Below are positions 1 through 5,033 of a stretch of DNA of 5,033 nucleotides, piece by piece. The notes beneath the pieces were generated by a model. The model saw only the letters and a program-made list of their open reading frames with translations. It made no database searches and was not told where the DNA came from. Origin of the DNA: Erysipelotrichaceae bacterium (GTDB lineage Bacteria > Bacillota_I > Bacilli_A > Erysipelotrichales > Erysipelotrichaceae); contig JABUSI010000372.1 of the NCBI GenBank assembly GCA_021442745.1, forward strand, positions 1 through 5,033, written 5' to 3'. Position numbers and translations under genes: made by a program. Within the stretch, counting starts at the first letter, position 1; every line of letters begins with the position of its first letter.

Positions 1-39
1 GCATTGATTCTCGGACAAAGGAGGGATGACCATGCTTGA
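1..39 (+). CDS. C-terminal tail of upstream gene, probably FecCD-type ABC permease (partial)
   Basis: Reading from base 1 gives an open frame of 12 codons (ALILGQRRDDHA) ending at TGA 37-39. A hydrophobic stretch followed by a short basic tail is how FecCD-family permeases commonly end, and a permease is the expected neighbour of the ATPase and binding protein that follow. The stop falls 8 bases into the next gene if that gene starts at 32, exactly the geometry of the next junction (ATG 792, stop 797-799), which favours this frame. The other two frames stop at 5-7 and 27-29 and cannot be excluded. The family assignment is inference from context; only a dozen residues are visible. Confidence 0.4.
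   Translation, partial: ALILGQRRDDHA
17..24 (+). promoter_or_regulatory. Ribosome binding site deciding the ATPase start
   Basis: AAAGGAGG lies 7 bases before ATG 32 but only 1 base before the in-frame ATG at 26. The spacing makes 32 the functional start. The site lies inside the end of the upstream coding frame, so translation of the two genes is probably coupled. Confidence 0.75.
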
Positions 40-799
40 AGTCAAAGACGTGTACTTCCGGTATCCGGCAACAAAACATAACGTACTGCAAGGTGTCAGC
101 ATGAGCCTGAATAAAGGCGAAATCGGCATTCTGTTAGGGACAAACGGAGCAGGAAAATCGACACTGTTTCAGACCATAACGGGTATCCGGAAACCGAATG
201 CGGGAACCGTTCTTCTTGATGGTACGGATGTTTCTTCCCTTTCCTCTTCCGAACGTGCACAACGGATTTCGTACGTTCCGCAAACGGTAACCTTTGGGGA
301 ACTGACGGTGAAAGAAGCGGTTCTGACCGGAAGACTGCCGTATTTTCACTCCCATCCTTCCCGGGAAGACGAAGAGGCGACGGAAACTATTCTGGCAGAA
401 ATGAATCTCAGCGATTTCGGGGAACAATGGGCAGAGCGGTTATCCGGAGGGCAGAAACAGAAGGTTGCGATTGCCAGAGCACTTGTCGGCAATCCGCAAT
501 GCATGATATTTGATGAACCGACAAGAAATCTCGACCTGGCAAACCAGCGGTGGTTTATCAGGGAACTGAAACGTCTTACCGAAAAGAGAAACCTTTCCAT
601 TCTGTGTTCCCTGCATGATATCCGGGAAGCCTACGAACTAGGGGATCGGTTTTATTTTATGAAAGACGGTATCATCCGTTACAGCGGAGGGAAAGAACTG
701 TTCACGGATGAAATTATTGAAGAAATCTATGGCATACGGGTTCACATAACCCATATAAACAATCAGATTATGATAACGGGAGGTAATGAACATGAGTAA
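32..799 (+). CDS. FecE/BtuD-type ABC transporter ATP-binding protein
   Basis: Cytoplasmic ATPase (255 aa from ATG 32) that would power import of an iron complex, cobalamin or similar ligand through a FecCD-type permease dimer. Numbered from Met 32, all ABC motifs are in order: Walker A GTNGAGKST (36-44), Q-loop YVPQ (Q84), signature LSGGQ (137-141), Walker B MIFDE (158-162), D-loop RNLD (165-168) and switch His195 in SLHD. Length is normal for the family. The start at 32 is chosen over ATG 26 because the Shine-Dalgarno is 1 base from the latter and 7 from the former. The D-loop begins with Arg where Ser is usual in EPTSxLD; the catalytic residues are otherwise intact. The gene overlaps the next by 8 bases and belongs with the binding protein. 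The substrate cannot be read from an ATPase. Confidence 0.93.
   Translation: MLEVKDVYFRYPATKHNVLQGVSMSLNKGEIGILLGTNGAGKSTLFQTITGIRKPNAGTVLLDGTDVSSLSSSERAQRISYVPQTVTFGELTVKEAVLTGRLPYFHSHPSREDEEATETILAEMNLSDFGEQWAERLSGGQKQKVAIARALVGNPQCMIFDEPTRNLDLANQRWFIRELKRLTEKRNLSILCSLHDIREAYELGDRFYFMKDGIIRYSGGKELFTDEIIEEIYGIRVHITHINNQIMITGGNEHE
778..784 (+). promoter_or_regulatory. Ribosome binding site deciding the binding-protein start
   Basis: GGGAGGT ends 7 bases before ATG 792 and only 1 base before the in-frame ATG 786, so 792 is the likely start. It lies within the last codons of the ATPase gene, which fits translational coupling. Confidence 0.7.
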
Positions 800-1937
800 A
801 ATATTAAAGAGTATTCTGGTACTGGCACTATTGCTGGCAACGGGATGTACGGCACAAGAAAAATCATTGTCAGCGGAAATAACCGTAACGGACCGGATCG
901 GACGGGAAGTATCGGTTGTGCCGGGAAGTTATCAAAGGGTAGTTTGTATCGGTGCCGGTGCGTTACGGATGTATTCCTATATCGGTGATACGGCATTGTT
1001 ATGCGGAGTAGAGGATATTGATAATACTGCTTTGGAACAACGTCCGAAGATGTTTGATGCCGCTGCCAGACCATACGTACTGGCGTATGGTGACGTATTT
1101 GAAACCCTTCCTTCCTGCGGCGTCGGTGGTCCGGCAGCACAGGTTGCGGAAGCGGAACAGATTCTGTCCTGCAATCCGGATATCGTGATTTCCGAATATG
1201 AAGATGTGGAAAAAGAAGATGCCTTGCAACAGCAACTCGGTATTCCGGTTATTACCCTGAAAACCGGTGCGGACGGTGTGTTCGGGGAAGAGTTTCTCGA
1301 AAGTATGAAACTGTTAGGTGTTGTGTTCAACAAACAGGACAAAGCGGAAACGTTAGTGAACTATGTGGAAAACGAAAAGAACGAGCTGCAAAACAGAACC
1401 GGAAATGTTGCCGAAGAGGATAAACCGTCCGTATACATCAGCGGACTGGGTAACTGGGGAACCACCAACCATCTGATGACAGCCGAGAAGTATGCAACTT
1501 TTGAAACCGTCAATGTGAAGAATGTCGTATCGGGACTGGGAATCAAAGGCATCGGAGAAATTGAAGAAGAAAAGTTTGTGGCACTGGGAGAAAACATGGA
1601 CATGATGTTTATCGATGCGGCAGCCATCAAGAACATCATTCCGTTGTATAACGAAGATCCGTCTCTGTTTGATTCCTGTAAGGCATGGAACAATGGTGAG
1701 GTCTATCTGCAGATGGCATACAATGCGTATTACACCAACTATGAAATTGCGTTAGCCAATGCCTGGTTTATCGCCAAAACTGTATATCCGGACTTGTTTG
1801 CGGATATTGATATCGACGAAAAACTGAATGAAATCACGAAGGCATTTCTGGGTAAAGAATTAGCGGCGGAGATTTATATGTGTCCGGCAAGTTACGGCGG
1901 ATATCAGAAAATCGATACGAAGGAGTTCTTCCGATGA
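792..1937 (+). CDS. Lipoprotein substrate-binding protein of a metal-complex/cobalamin-type ABC importer
   Basis: Ligand-capturing lipoprotein (381 aa from ATG 792) anchored on the outer face of the membrane, delivering substrate to the permease/ATPase encoded just upstream. The N-terminus has Lys3 and Lys6, a hydrophobic core (8-16) and a lipobox LATGC with the lipidation Cys at 19. Ala rather than Leu/Val/Ile at -3 is tolerated but not the best consensus. The mature part opens with ITVTDRIGREV (30-40) and RVVCIGAGALR (49-59), typical of the class III (Peripla_BP_2, BtuF/FhuD-like) fold, in which an N-terminal strand precedes the first lobe. NPDIVISEYED (128-138) matches the recurrent 'NPDlvi' strand at the end of the first lobe. 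The C-terminal lobe holds NYEIALANAWFIAKTVYP (316-333), also characteristic. It overlaps the ATPase gene by 8 bases and the next gene by 4. Ligand unknown: an iron siderophore, heme or corrinoid is likeliest by family. Confidence 0.88.
   Translation: MSKILKSILVLALLLATGCTAQEKSLSAEITVTDRIGREVSVVPGSYQRVVCIGAGALRMYSYIGDTALLCGVEDIDNTALEQRPKMFDAAARPYVLAYGDVFETLPSCGVGGPAAQVAEAEQILSCNPDIVISEYEDVEKEDALQQQLGIPVITLKTGADGVFGEEFLESMKLLGVVFNKQDKAETLVNYVENEKNELQNRTGNVAEEDKPSVYISGLGNWGTTNHLMTAEKYATFETVNVKNVVSGLGIKGIGEIEEEKFVALGENMDMMFIDAAAIKNIIPLYNEDPSLFDSCKAWNNGEVYLQMAYNAYYTNYEIALANAWFIAKTVYPDLFADIDIDEKLNEITKAFLGKELAAEIYMCPASYGGYQKIDTKEFFR
1919..1925 (+). promoter_or_regulatory. Ribosome binding site setting the start at 1934
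   Basis: GAAGGAG sits 8 bases before ATG 1934. This supports starting the uncharacterised gene there and not at the in-frame ATG 1880, which lies deep within the binding-protein gene with no comparable site. Confidence 0.7.
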
Positions 1938-2461
1938 ACCTGCCGACAGACAAGGAAATCTTTTTATCGAATGTCCGTACGCAACTTTCGTATCATCCTC
2001 GTCTGCAACCGATGGATATGATCAAGTTTCTGTATCAGAGTACCTTTGGGGCGGAACATTTACTGAAAGAGCCGGATTATGCAAAACGGATGTTTGACGA
2101 GGAATGGGAACAAACTCCCGCAAACAATCAGCCGCTTACCGAACCGTTGTTTCAGGGATATGTGAGAGTGAACATCGGGGCGTGTAAGTTTCAGAATCTT
2201 GATAAGAACGTTGTGTGGATGGCGTTTTGGAAAACCGCAACGGTCCGTTCGGGAAAAGACGATACGTATTTTTGGAAACTGACGGATTGGGTGACCGAAG
2301 CATTTGAACAACTGCCGTTTGCGTTTTCCAAAGACGAATGGACGGATACCGTGCAGGAGTATATGAATAATGGTGTGGTTGCTGTACATCATTCCCAAAT
2401 GTATCGCACGTTGTACCAGCCGGCTTACCGGGTTATTCAACAGGAAGTGTTTCAAAAATAA
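1934..2461 (+). CDS. Uncharacterised protein linked to the ABC importer operon
   Basis: A 175-residue protein, probably cytoplasmic: there is no signal peptide and no membrane segment. No assigned function is recognised. Two blocks look like conserved family motifs: SYHPRLQPMDMIKFLYQSTFGAEHLL (residues 19-44; His21, Gln25, Asp28, Gln35, Phe38-Gly39, Glu41-His42) and a C-terminal segment 150-168 with His152-His153-Ser154, Tyr157, Tyr161, Pro163 and YRVI. From memory, similar 'FGxxHLL ... HHSxxY...PxYRV' proteins occur as hypothetical proteins in other bacteria; this was not searched. The stop of the binding-protein gene overlaps the start as ATGA (1934-1937), with a good ribosome binding site 8 bases upstream, so co-translation with the importer is likely. 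A role in handling the imported ligand is a guess from position only. The coding call is strong, the function unknown. Confidence 0.85.
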   Translation: MNLPTDKEIFLSNVRTQLSYHPRLQPMDMIKFLYQSTFGAEHLLKEPDYAKRMFDEEWEQTPANNQPLTEPLFQGYVRVNIGACKFQNLDKNVVWMAFWKTATVRSGKDDTYFWKLTDWVTEAFEQLPFAFSKDEWTDTVQEYMNNGVVAVHHSQMYRTLYQPAYRVIQQEVFQK

Positions 2462-2471
2462 CGGGACACAG

Positions 2472-2501
2472 AACGGTGAAGAGAATCTCTTTGCCGTTTT
2501 T
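2472..2501 (+). terminator. Rho-independent terminator of the transport operon
   Basis: Starting 10 bases after the stop codon, the arms 2472-2484 and 2486-2498 are complementary over 13 positions: AACGG/CCGTT at the base, two adjacent G-U wobbles, then AAGAGA/TCTCTT. The innermost pair must open to give a 3-base loop. The stem runs directly into five T residues (2497-2501). It ends the transport operon and separates it from the two-component genes. Confidence 0.85.
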
Positions 2502-2519
2502 GTATATTTCGGATATCCC

Positions 2520-2537
2520 TTTAACATTCATTTAACA
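2520..2537 (+). promoter_or_regulatory. Direct-repeat operator for an OmpR/PhoB-type regulator
   Basis: TTTAACA occurs at 2520-2526 and again at 2531-2537, an exact 7-base repeat with an 11-base period, i.e. one DNA turn. OmpR/PhoB-family regulators bind as tandem dimers to such repeats, and TTAACA-N5-TTAACA matches the known half-site pattern of Bacillus PhoP boxes. The upstream copy coincides with the -35 element, so binding could repress or remodel this promoter. Autoregulation by the regulator encoded 35 bases downstream is inference. Confidence 0.6.
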
Positions 2538-2550
2538 AATCCTTTATACT
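2521..2550 (+). promoter_or_regulatory. Promoter of the two-component operon
   Basis: The -35 element TTAACA (2521-2526; one mismatch to TTGACA) and -10 element TATACT (2545-2550; one mismatch to TATAAT) are separated by 18 bases. The promoter lies between the preceding terminator and the regulator start codon 21 bases beyond the -10, so the 5' leader would be short. Expected to be read by the housekeeping sigma factor. Confidence 0.7.
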
Positions 2551-2558
2551 ATTACAGT

Positions 2559-2567
2559 AGGTGGTGA
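2559..2567 (+). promoter_or_regulatory. Ribosome binding site of the response regulator
   Basis: AGGTGGTGA precedes ATG 2572. Its AGGTGG core leaves 7 bases to the start codon, supporting that start. There is no competing in-frame ATG close by. Confidence 0.6.
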
Positions 2568-2571
2568 GCGT

Positions 2572-3267
2572 ATGCGCATTCTGATTGTCGAAGATGAATA
2601 TAAACTGGCGGAGCTGATGGAAGTCCGTCTGAAGAAGGAAAACTACAGCGTGGATATTGTCACCAACGGAGAGGACGGCTTATACAGTGCGTTGACGGGA
2701 ACGTATGATTTAATCGTTCTGGATGTCATGCTGCCGAAGAAAAACGGGTTTGAAATCCTGTCGGAAATACGGAAACAGCAGATTTCCTCCAAAGTCATCA
2801 TGCTGACGGCATTGGGGTCTCTGGACCATAAACTGGAAGGATTCTCGGAAGGTGCGGATGATTATCTGACCAAGCCGTTTATGATGGAAGAACTTGTTGC
2901 CAGAATCAATGCCCGTTTGCGGAATACGTACCGGATGGAAGTGAACGCGATTGAATATGAGGATCTGAAACTGGATCTTCGTAAGACGTCGGTTCTGTGT
3001 ACAACCACGAAAAAAGAAATCGAGATTATGAAGAAAGAGTTGCAGATTCTGGAGTATTTCATGAGAAACCCGAATCAGGTATTGTCCAAGGAACTCTTAT
3101 ACGATAAAGTATGGGGATTTGATAACGATACGATATCCAACAACCTGGAAGCGTACGTATCCTTTGTGCGCAAGAAACTGAAGGCGATCGGTTCCACGGT
3201 TACCATCCGTGCAGTCCGTGGTCTGGGATATAAACTGGAGGTAGGAAATGAAGAAACTAAAGAATAA
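2572..3267 (+). CDS. OmpR/PhoB-family response regulator
   Basis: Cytoplasmic transcription factor of 231 aa, activated by phosphotransfer from the kinase encoded directly after it. The receiver domain (about 1-118) has the acidic pair Glu7-Asp8, phospho-acceptor Asp51 in LIVLDVMLP, Thr79, Tyr98 and Lys101 in the KPF motif, so all residues of a working receiver are present. The C-terminal winged-helix domain (about 130-224) shows KKELQILEYFMRNPNQVLS, the VWG motif at 180-182, a recognition helix within about 188-203 (NNLEAYVSFVRKKL) and the closing RAVRGLGYKL hairpin (213-222). The start is supported by a ribosome binding site and by the standard MRILIVEDE opening. The last 20 bases overlap the kinase gene. 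The TTAACA repeats in its own promoter suggest autoregulation, and the exporter downstream is a likely target. Confidence 0.95.
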   Translation: MRILIVEDEYKLAELMEVRLKKENYSVDIVTNGEDGLYSALTGTYDLIVLDVMLPKKNGFEILSEIRKQQISSKVIMLTALGSLDHKLEGFSEGADDYLTKPFMMEELVARINARLRNTYRMEVNAIEYEDLKLDLRKTSVLCTTTKKEIEIMKKELQILEYFMRNPNQVLSKELLYDKVWGFDNDTISNNLEAYVSFVRKKLKAIGSTVTIRAVRGLGYKLEVGNEETKE

Positions 3268-4429
3268 AACGTGTGCGTTGATTTTCTCCATTTTCTCGAT
3301 CGTCTGTATTGCGGTGGTCGTCGGATATAACGTGAATACGTATAACCAGCAGATGGAAAATACGCGGGGAAAGCTTGCTCAGATTGAACGGATTCATCGC
3401 AACAACCGCTCTTCGAAACAACTGGTATTCATGGATGCGGAAGCGTATGTGGTAACGTATACAATCAACGGGGATATTTTCCGGATTACCAATTATACGG
3501 ATAACGGATTAACGGATAAAGAAGTGCGGGAAATGGTTACGGGTTTAAACCTGAACAAAACGAAAAACATCGGAAATCTGTATTTCAATCATTACGTGTA
3601 TCAGTGGCAGCGCAGTGAACTGGTCATTCTGGGGACGTCGGACGTACAATCGTATCTGGTACGTTCACTGGTCAGTTCCCTGATCGGGTGGATTGTGATG
3701 GAGTTTGTGTTCATGTACATTTCCTGGCTGCTGACAAAGTGGCTGGTCAAACCGGTGGAGGAATCGTTTGAAAAACAACAGCAGTTTATTTATGATGCCT
3801 CTCATGAACTGAAAACACCGCTGGCAATCATTCTTGCCAGTGCGGAGGCGTTGGAAAGCGATCCTAAGGAAACGAAATGGTTAACCAACATCAAGAGCGA
3901 ATCGCAGCGGATGAACCAGCTGGTGATGGATCTTCTGGAATTGTCGAAACTGGATGATATGCGGAACAAGGAAGTGTTTGCGCTGTGTGATCTGTCGGAA
4001 GTCATCCTGACGAAATCCCTGTCGTTTGAAAGCCTGATGTTTGAACAGCAGCTGACGCTGGATACGCAGATTGAGGAACATATTATGATGCGCTGCAGTG
4101 CGGACCGGATGAAGGAACTGTTAAGTATTCTTCTGGATAATGCGATCAAGCATGCCTTTTCGCAATCGACAATCGTGGTTTCTCTGAAGAAAGAAAAAGA
4201 TACGATTGCGCTTGCGGTACAGAATGCCGGGGAAGAAATTCCGGCAAACCAGCGGGATAAAATATTCGAACGGTTTTACCGGGTGGATAAATCGCGCAAT
4301 CGCGACGAAGGCCGGTACGGTTTGGGACTGTCGATTGCGAAAAGCATTGTGACATCTCACAACGGTACGATCGGGGTGAATTGTGCAGAGGGAATCACAA
4401 CGTTTACGGTATGTATGAAACAGGAATAA
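3248..4429 (+). CDS. Membrane sensor histidine kinase
   Basis: 393-residue kinase partner of the preceding regulator. Lys-rich N-terminus, TM1 about 9-28, an extracytoplasmic sensor of about 110 residues (29-138), TM2 about 139-163, then directly the HisKA domain: H-box DASHELKTPL with phospho-accepting His186. The ATPase domain has the N-box (Asn298 in LLDNAIKHA), a degenerate G1 box (NAGEEIP, 326-332, where DxGxGIP is classical), the F-box (IFERFYRVDKSR, 339-350) and the G2 box GLGL (358-361). Only a few residues separate TM2 from the dimerisation helix, so no HAMP domain fits. A start at ATG 3248 is supported by GGAGG at 3237-3241, 6 bases upstream, inside the regulator gene. The large sensor sets it apart from BceS-type kinases, which lack one and sense through the transporter. 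Signal unknown. Confidence 0.95.
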   Translation: MKKLKNKTCALIFSIFSIVCIAVVVGYNVNTYNQQMENTRGKLAQIERIHRNNRSSKQLVFMDAEAYVVTYTINGDIFRITNYTDNGLTDKEVREMVTGLNLNKTKNIGNLYFNHYVYQWQRSELVILGTSDVQSYLVRSLVSSLIGWIVMEFVFMYISWLLTKWLVKPVEESFEKQQQFIYDASHELKTPLAIILASAEALESDPKETKWLTNIKSESQRMNQLVMDLLELSKLDDMRNKEVFALCDLSEVILTKSLSFESLMFEQQLTLDTQIEEHIMMRCSADRMKELLSILLDNAIKHAFSQSTIVVSLKKEKDTIALAVQNAGEEIPANQRDKIFERFYRVDKSRNRDEGRYGLGLSIAKSIVTSHNGTIGVNCAEGITTFTVCMKQE

Positions 4430-4444
4430 TTTTTCCTGTTTTTT
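4418..4444 (+). terminator. Rho-independent terminator overlapping the kinase stop codon
   Basis: AAACAGGAA (4418-4426) pairs with TTCCTGTTT (4433-4441) around a 6-base loop that contains most of the stop codon region (TAA 4427-4429), followed by six T residues (4439-4444). The left arm encodes the last codons of the kinase. It would end, or attenuate, the two-component transcript before the permease gene. The stem is AT-rich at its base, so read-through is possible. Confidence 0.75.
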
Positions 4445-4448
4445 CATC

Positions 4449-4474
4449 TTGGTTTAAGGGTGGGATTCTATACT
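4449..4474 (+). promoter_or_regulatory. Probable promoter of the ABC permease gene, weak -35
   Basis: TATACT at 4469-4474 is identical to the -10 element of the two-component promoter and lies 26 bases before the permease ATG. No good -35 hexamer is found at 16-18 bases: the closest TTG-like match, TTGGTT (4449-4454), has a 14-base spacer. The weak -35 suggests dependence on an activator, plausibly the neighbouring response regulator, but no clear TTAACA pair is seen; only a single TTTAAG at 4453-4458. Confidence 0.5.
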
Positions 4475-4484
4475 CTATTCGTAC

Positions 4485-4491
4485 AAAGGAG
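4485..4491 (+). promoter_or_regulatory. Ribosome binding site of the ABC permease
   Basis: AAAGGAG ends 9 bases before ATG 4501 and 3 bases before the in-frame ATG 4495. The second ATG has the more usual spacing and matches the normal N-terminus (MFLLKNA) of this permease family. Confidence 0.65.
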
Positions 4492-4500
4492 AAGATGAGT

Positions 4501-5033
4501 ATGTTTCTTTTAAAAAATGCGTTGACTTCCATCGCCAGGAACAAGGGAAGAAACCTTCTGATCGGTCTGATTGTGGTAGTGATTGCGTGTGCGTCAACGG
4601 TTGCGCTGGCGATTCGTAATACGGGAAACCGGATTGTGGAAGAGTATACGGCAGCCAATGAAATTGTCGGGTATATTTCGTTTAACCGGCAGGCGCTGGC
4701 AGTGAATTTCAAAGAAGGGGAAGATGCGATGAAAGAAAACATCGAAGCCTTCAACAACATTGAACAGTTTACGATGGACAGTCTGAAAGAATACGGAGAC
4801 AGTGAGTATCTGAAAGGGTTCTACTATACGTATTCCGCTTCCTTAAACAGTGATACTTTAACGAAGGCAAGCGATACGTTTGAATATGAAGTAACGGACA
4901 CCAAGACGTCGACCAAGACGTCAAAAGACAGTTCTTCCAAAATGCAGCGACCAAAGGGCGGGGATTTCCCGCAGCCTCCGACAGGGGAAGGCGGCTGGAA
5001 CAAAGTCATTACGAATAACATTTATACGGAGAA
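4501..5033 (+). CDS. MacB/FtsX-type ABC transporter permease (N-terminal part, runs off the window)
   Basis: Open frame of 177 complete codons with no stop before the window edge. The N-terminus MFLLKNALTSIARNKGRNLL followed by a membrane segment (about 19-38) is the hallmark of MacB/FtsX-fold permeases, in which a cytoplasmic amphipathic stretch leads into TM1 and a large extracytoplasmic domain. Residues after about 40 are that domain; YGDSEYLKGFYYTYS (100-114) resembles the segment found in Bacillota members of this group. An unusual linker at about 131-166 is Thr/Lys/Ser-rich (TKTSTKTSKDSSSK), then Pro/Gly-rich. A second TM cluster and a separate ATPase gene are expected downstream. Its position behind a two-component system suggests a regulated exporter or envelope-stress/peptide-resistance transporter; the substrate is unknown. 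It has its own promoter and ribosome binding site. Confidence 0.85.
   Translation, partial: MFLLKNALTSIARNKGRNLLIGLIVVVIACASTVALAIRNTGNRIVEEYTAANEIVGYISFNRQALAVNFKEGEDAMKENIEAFNNIEQFTMDSLKEYGDSEYLKGFYYTYSASLNSDTLTKASDTFEYEVTDTKTSTKTSKDSSSKMQRPKGGDFPQPPTGEGGWNKVITNNIYTE
4900..4923 (+). repeat. 12-bp tandem duplication in the permease linker
   Basis: ACCAAGACGTCG (4900-4911) is followed at once by ACCAAGACGTCA (4912-4923), differing only in the last base. The unit is in frame and encodes TKTS twice (residues 134-141). Near-identity at synonymous positions points to a recent duplication, probably by replication slippage, in a linker that tolerates length change. Confidence 0.85.

Noticed and set aside
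3..29. Alternative upstream tail ending at TGA 27-29
   Set aside because: It gives IDSRTKEG, which is less permease-like than the frame ending at 37-39, and lacks the overlap geometry seen at the next junction; kept only as a possibility.
763..1140. Antisense open frame of 125 codons opposite the binding-protein start
   Set aside because: The product is His/Arg/Pro-rich without domain features and lies opposite a lipoprotein signal peptide and conserved domain; other antisense frames in the window are rejected for the same reason.
1880..1933. Longer N-terminus for the uncharacterised protein starting at ATG 1880
   Set aside because: The extension lies within the binding-protein gene, lacks a ribosome binding site, and the ATG at 1934 has an ideal one.
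2511..2518. GGATATCC perfect palindrome upstream of the two-component promoter
   Set aside because: Eight bases only, seen once here, and easily due to chance; not called as an operator.
2370..2567. Plus-strand 65-codon frame running from the uncharacterised gene through the intergenic region
   Set aside because: It reads through the 2472-2501 terminator and the promoter, begins inside another gene and has no ribosome binding site.
2462..2571. Riboswitch or small RNA in the 110-base intergenic gap
   Set aside because: The space is fully accounted for by terminator, promoter and ribosome binding site; the predicted leader is too short for a riboswitch.
2572..4500. BceRS-BceAB-type bacitracin-sensing module
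   Set aside because: The kinase has a large extracytoplasmic domain, unlike BceS-type kinases, and the permease visible so far is of the MacB/FtsX linker type, so a Bce assignment is not supported.
4404..4760. Antisense open frame of about 118 codons across the kinase end and permease start
   Set aside because: It spans a terminator and a promoter-bearing intergenic region, lies opposite two well-supported genes, and its product has no recognisable domain; it is a shadow frame.

Overview
The window looks like chromosomal DNA from a low-to-moderate-GC Gram-positive bacterium (Bacillota, perhaps an Erysipelotrichia- or Clostridia-like gut or oral anaerobe). The grounds are strong AGGAGG-type ribosome binding sites, a lipoprotein solute-binding protein, rho-independent terminators with U-tracts, and a response regulator / histidine kinase / FtsX-type ABC permease order. 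The genus cannot be fixed from this sequence alone. All genes are on the + strand and tightly packed.

Region 1 (1-2501) is the 3' part of a transport operon. It holds the last codons of a probable FecCD-type permease (1-39), a FecE/BtuD-type ABC ATPase (32-799), a lipoprotein substrate-binding protein of the iron-siderophore/cobalamin/heme class (792-1937), and a 175-residue uncharacterised protein rich in conserved-looking His motifs (1934-2461). Successive genes overlap by 8, 8 and 4 bases, so translation is probably coupled. A strong hairpin plus U-tract (2472-2501) ends the operon. The ligand cannot be named from sequence; an iron complex or tetrapyrrole is most likely by family.

Region 2 (2502-4444) is a two-component system. 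A recognisable promoter (TTAACA, 18 bp, TATACT) carries two TTAACA direct repeats 11 bp apart, a typical binding pattern for OmpR/PhoB-family regulators. It drives an OmpR-type response regulator (2572-3267) and a membrane histidine kinase with a substantial extracytoplasmic sensor and no HAMP domain (3248-4429); the two genes overlap by 20 bases. A terminator hairpin (4418-4444) straddles the kinase stop codon.

Region 3 (4445-5033) has a TATACT -10 element with a poor -35 element, then the start of a MacB/FtsX-type ABC permease (4501 to beyond the window edge). Its extracytoplasmic part has a Thr/Lys/Ser-rich, then Pro/Gly-rich, linker containing an exact-to-one-base 12-bp tandem duplication. 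The likely logic is that the kinase senses an envelope signal, the regulator controls its own promoter, and it probably activates the downstream exporter. This is inferred from gene order and promoter structure.

No CRISPR array, tRNA, rRNA, riboswitch or mobile element was seen. No gene-free stretch exceeds about 110 bases. The most notable items are the uncharacterised transporter-linked protein and the repeat-bearing autoregulatory promoter; nothing here clearly amounts to a new system.
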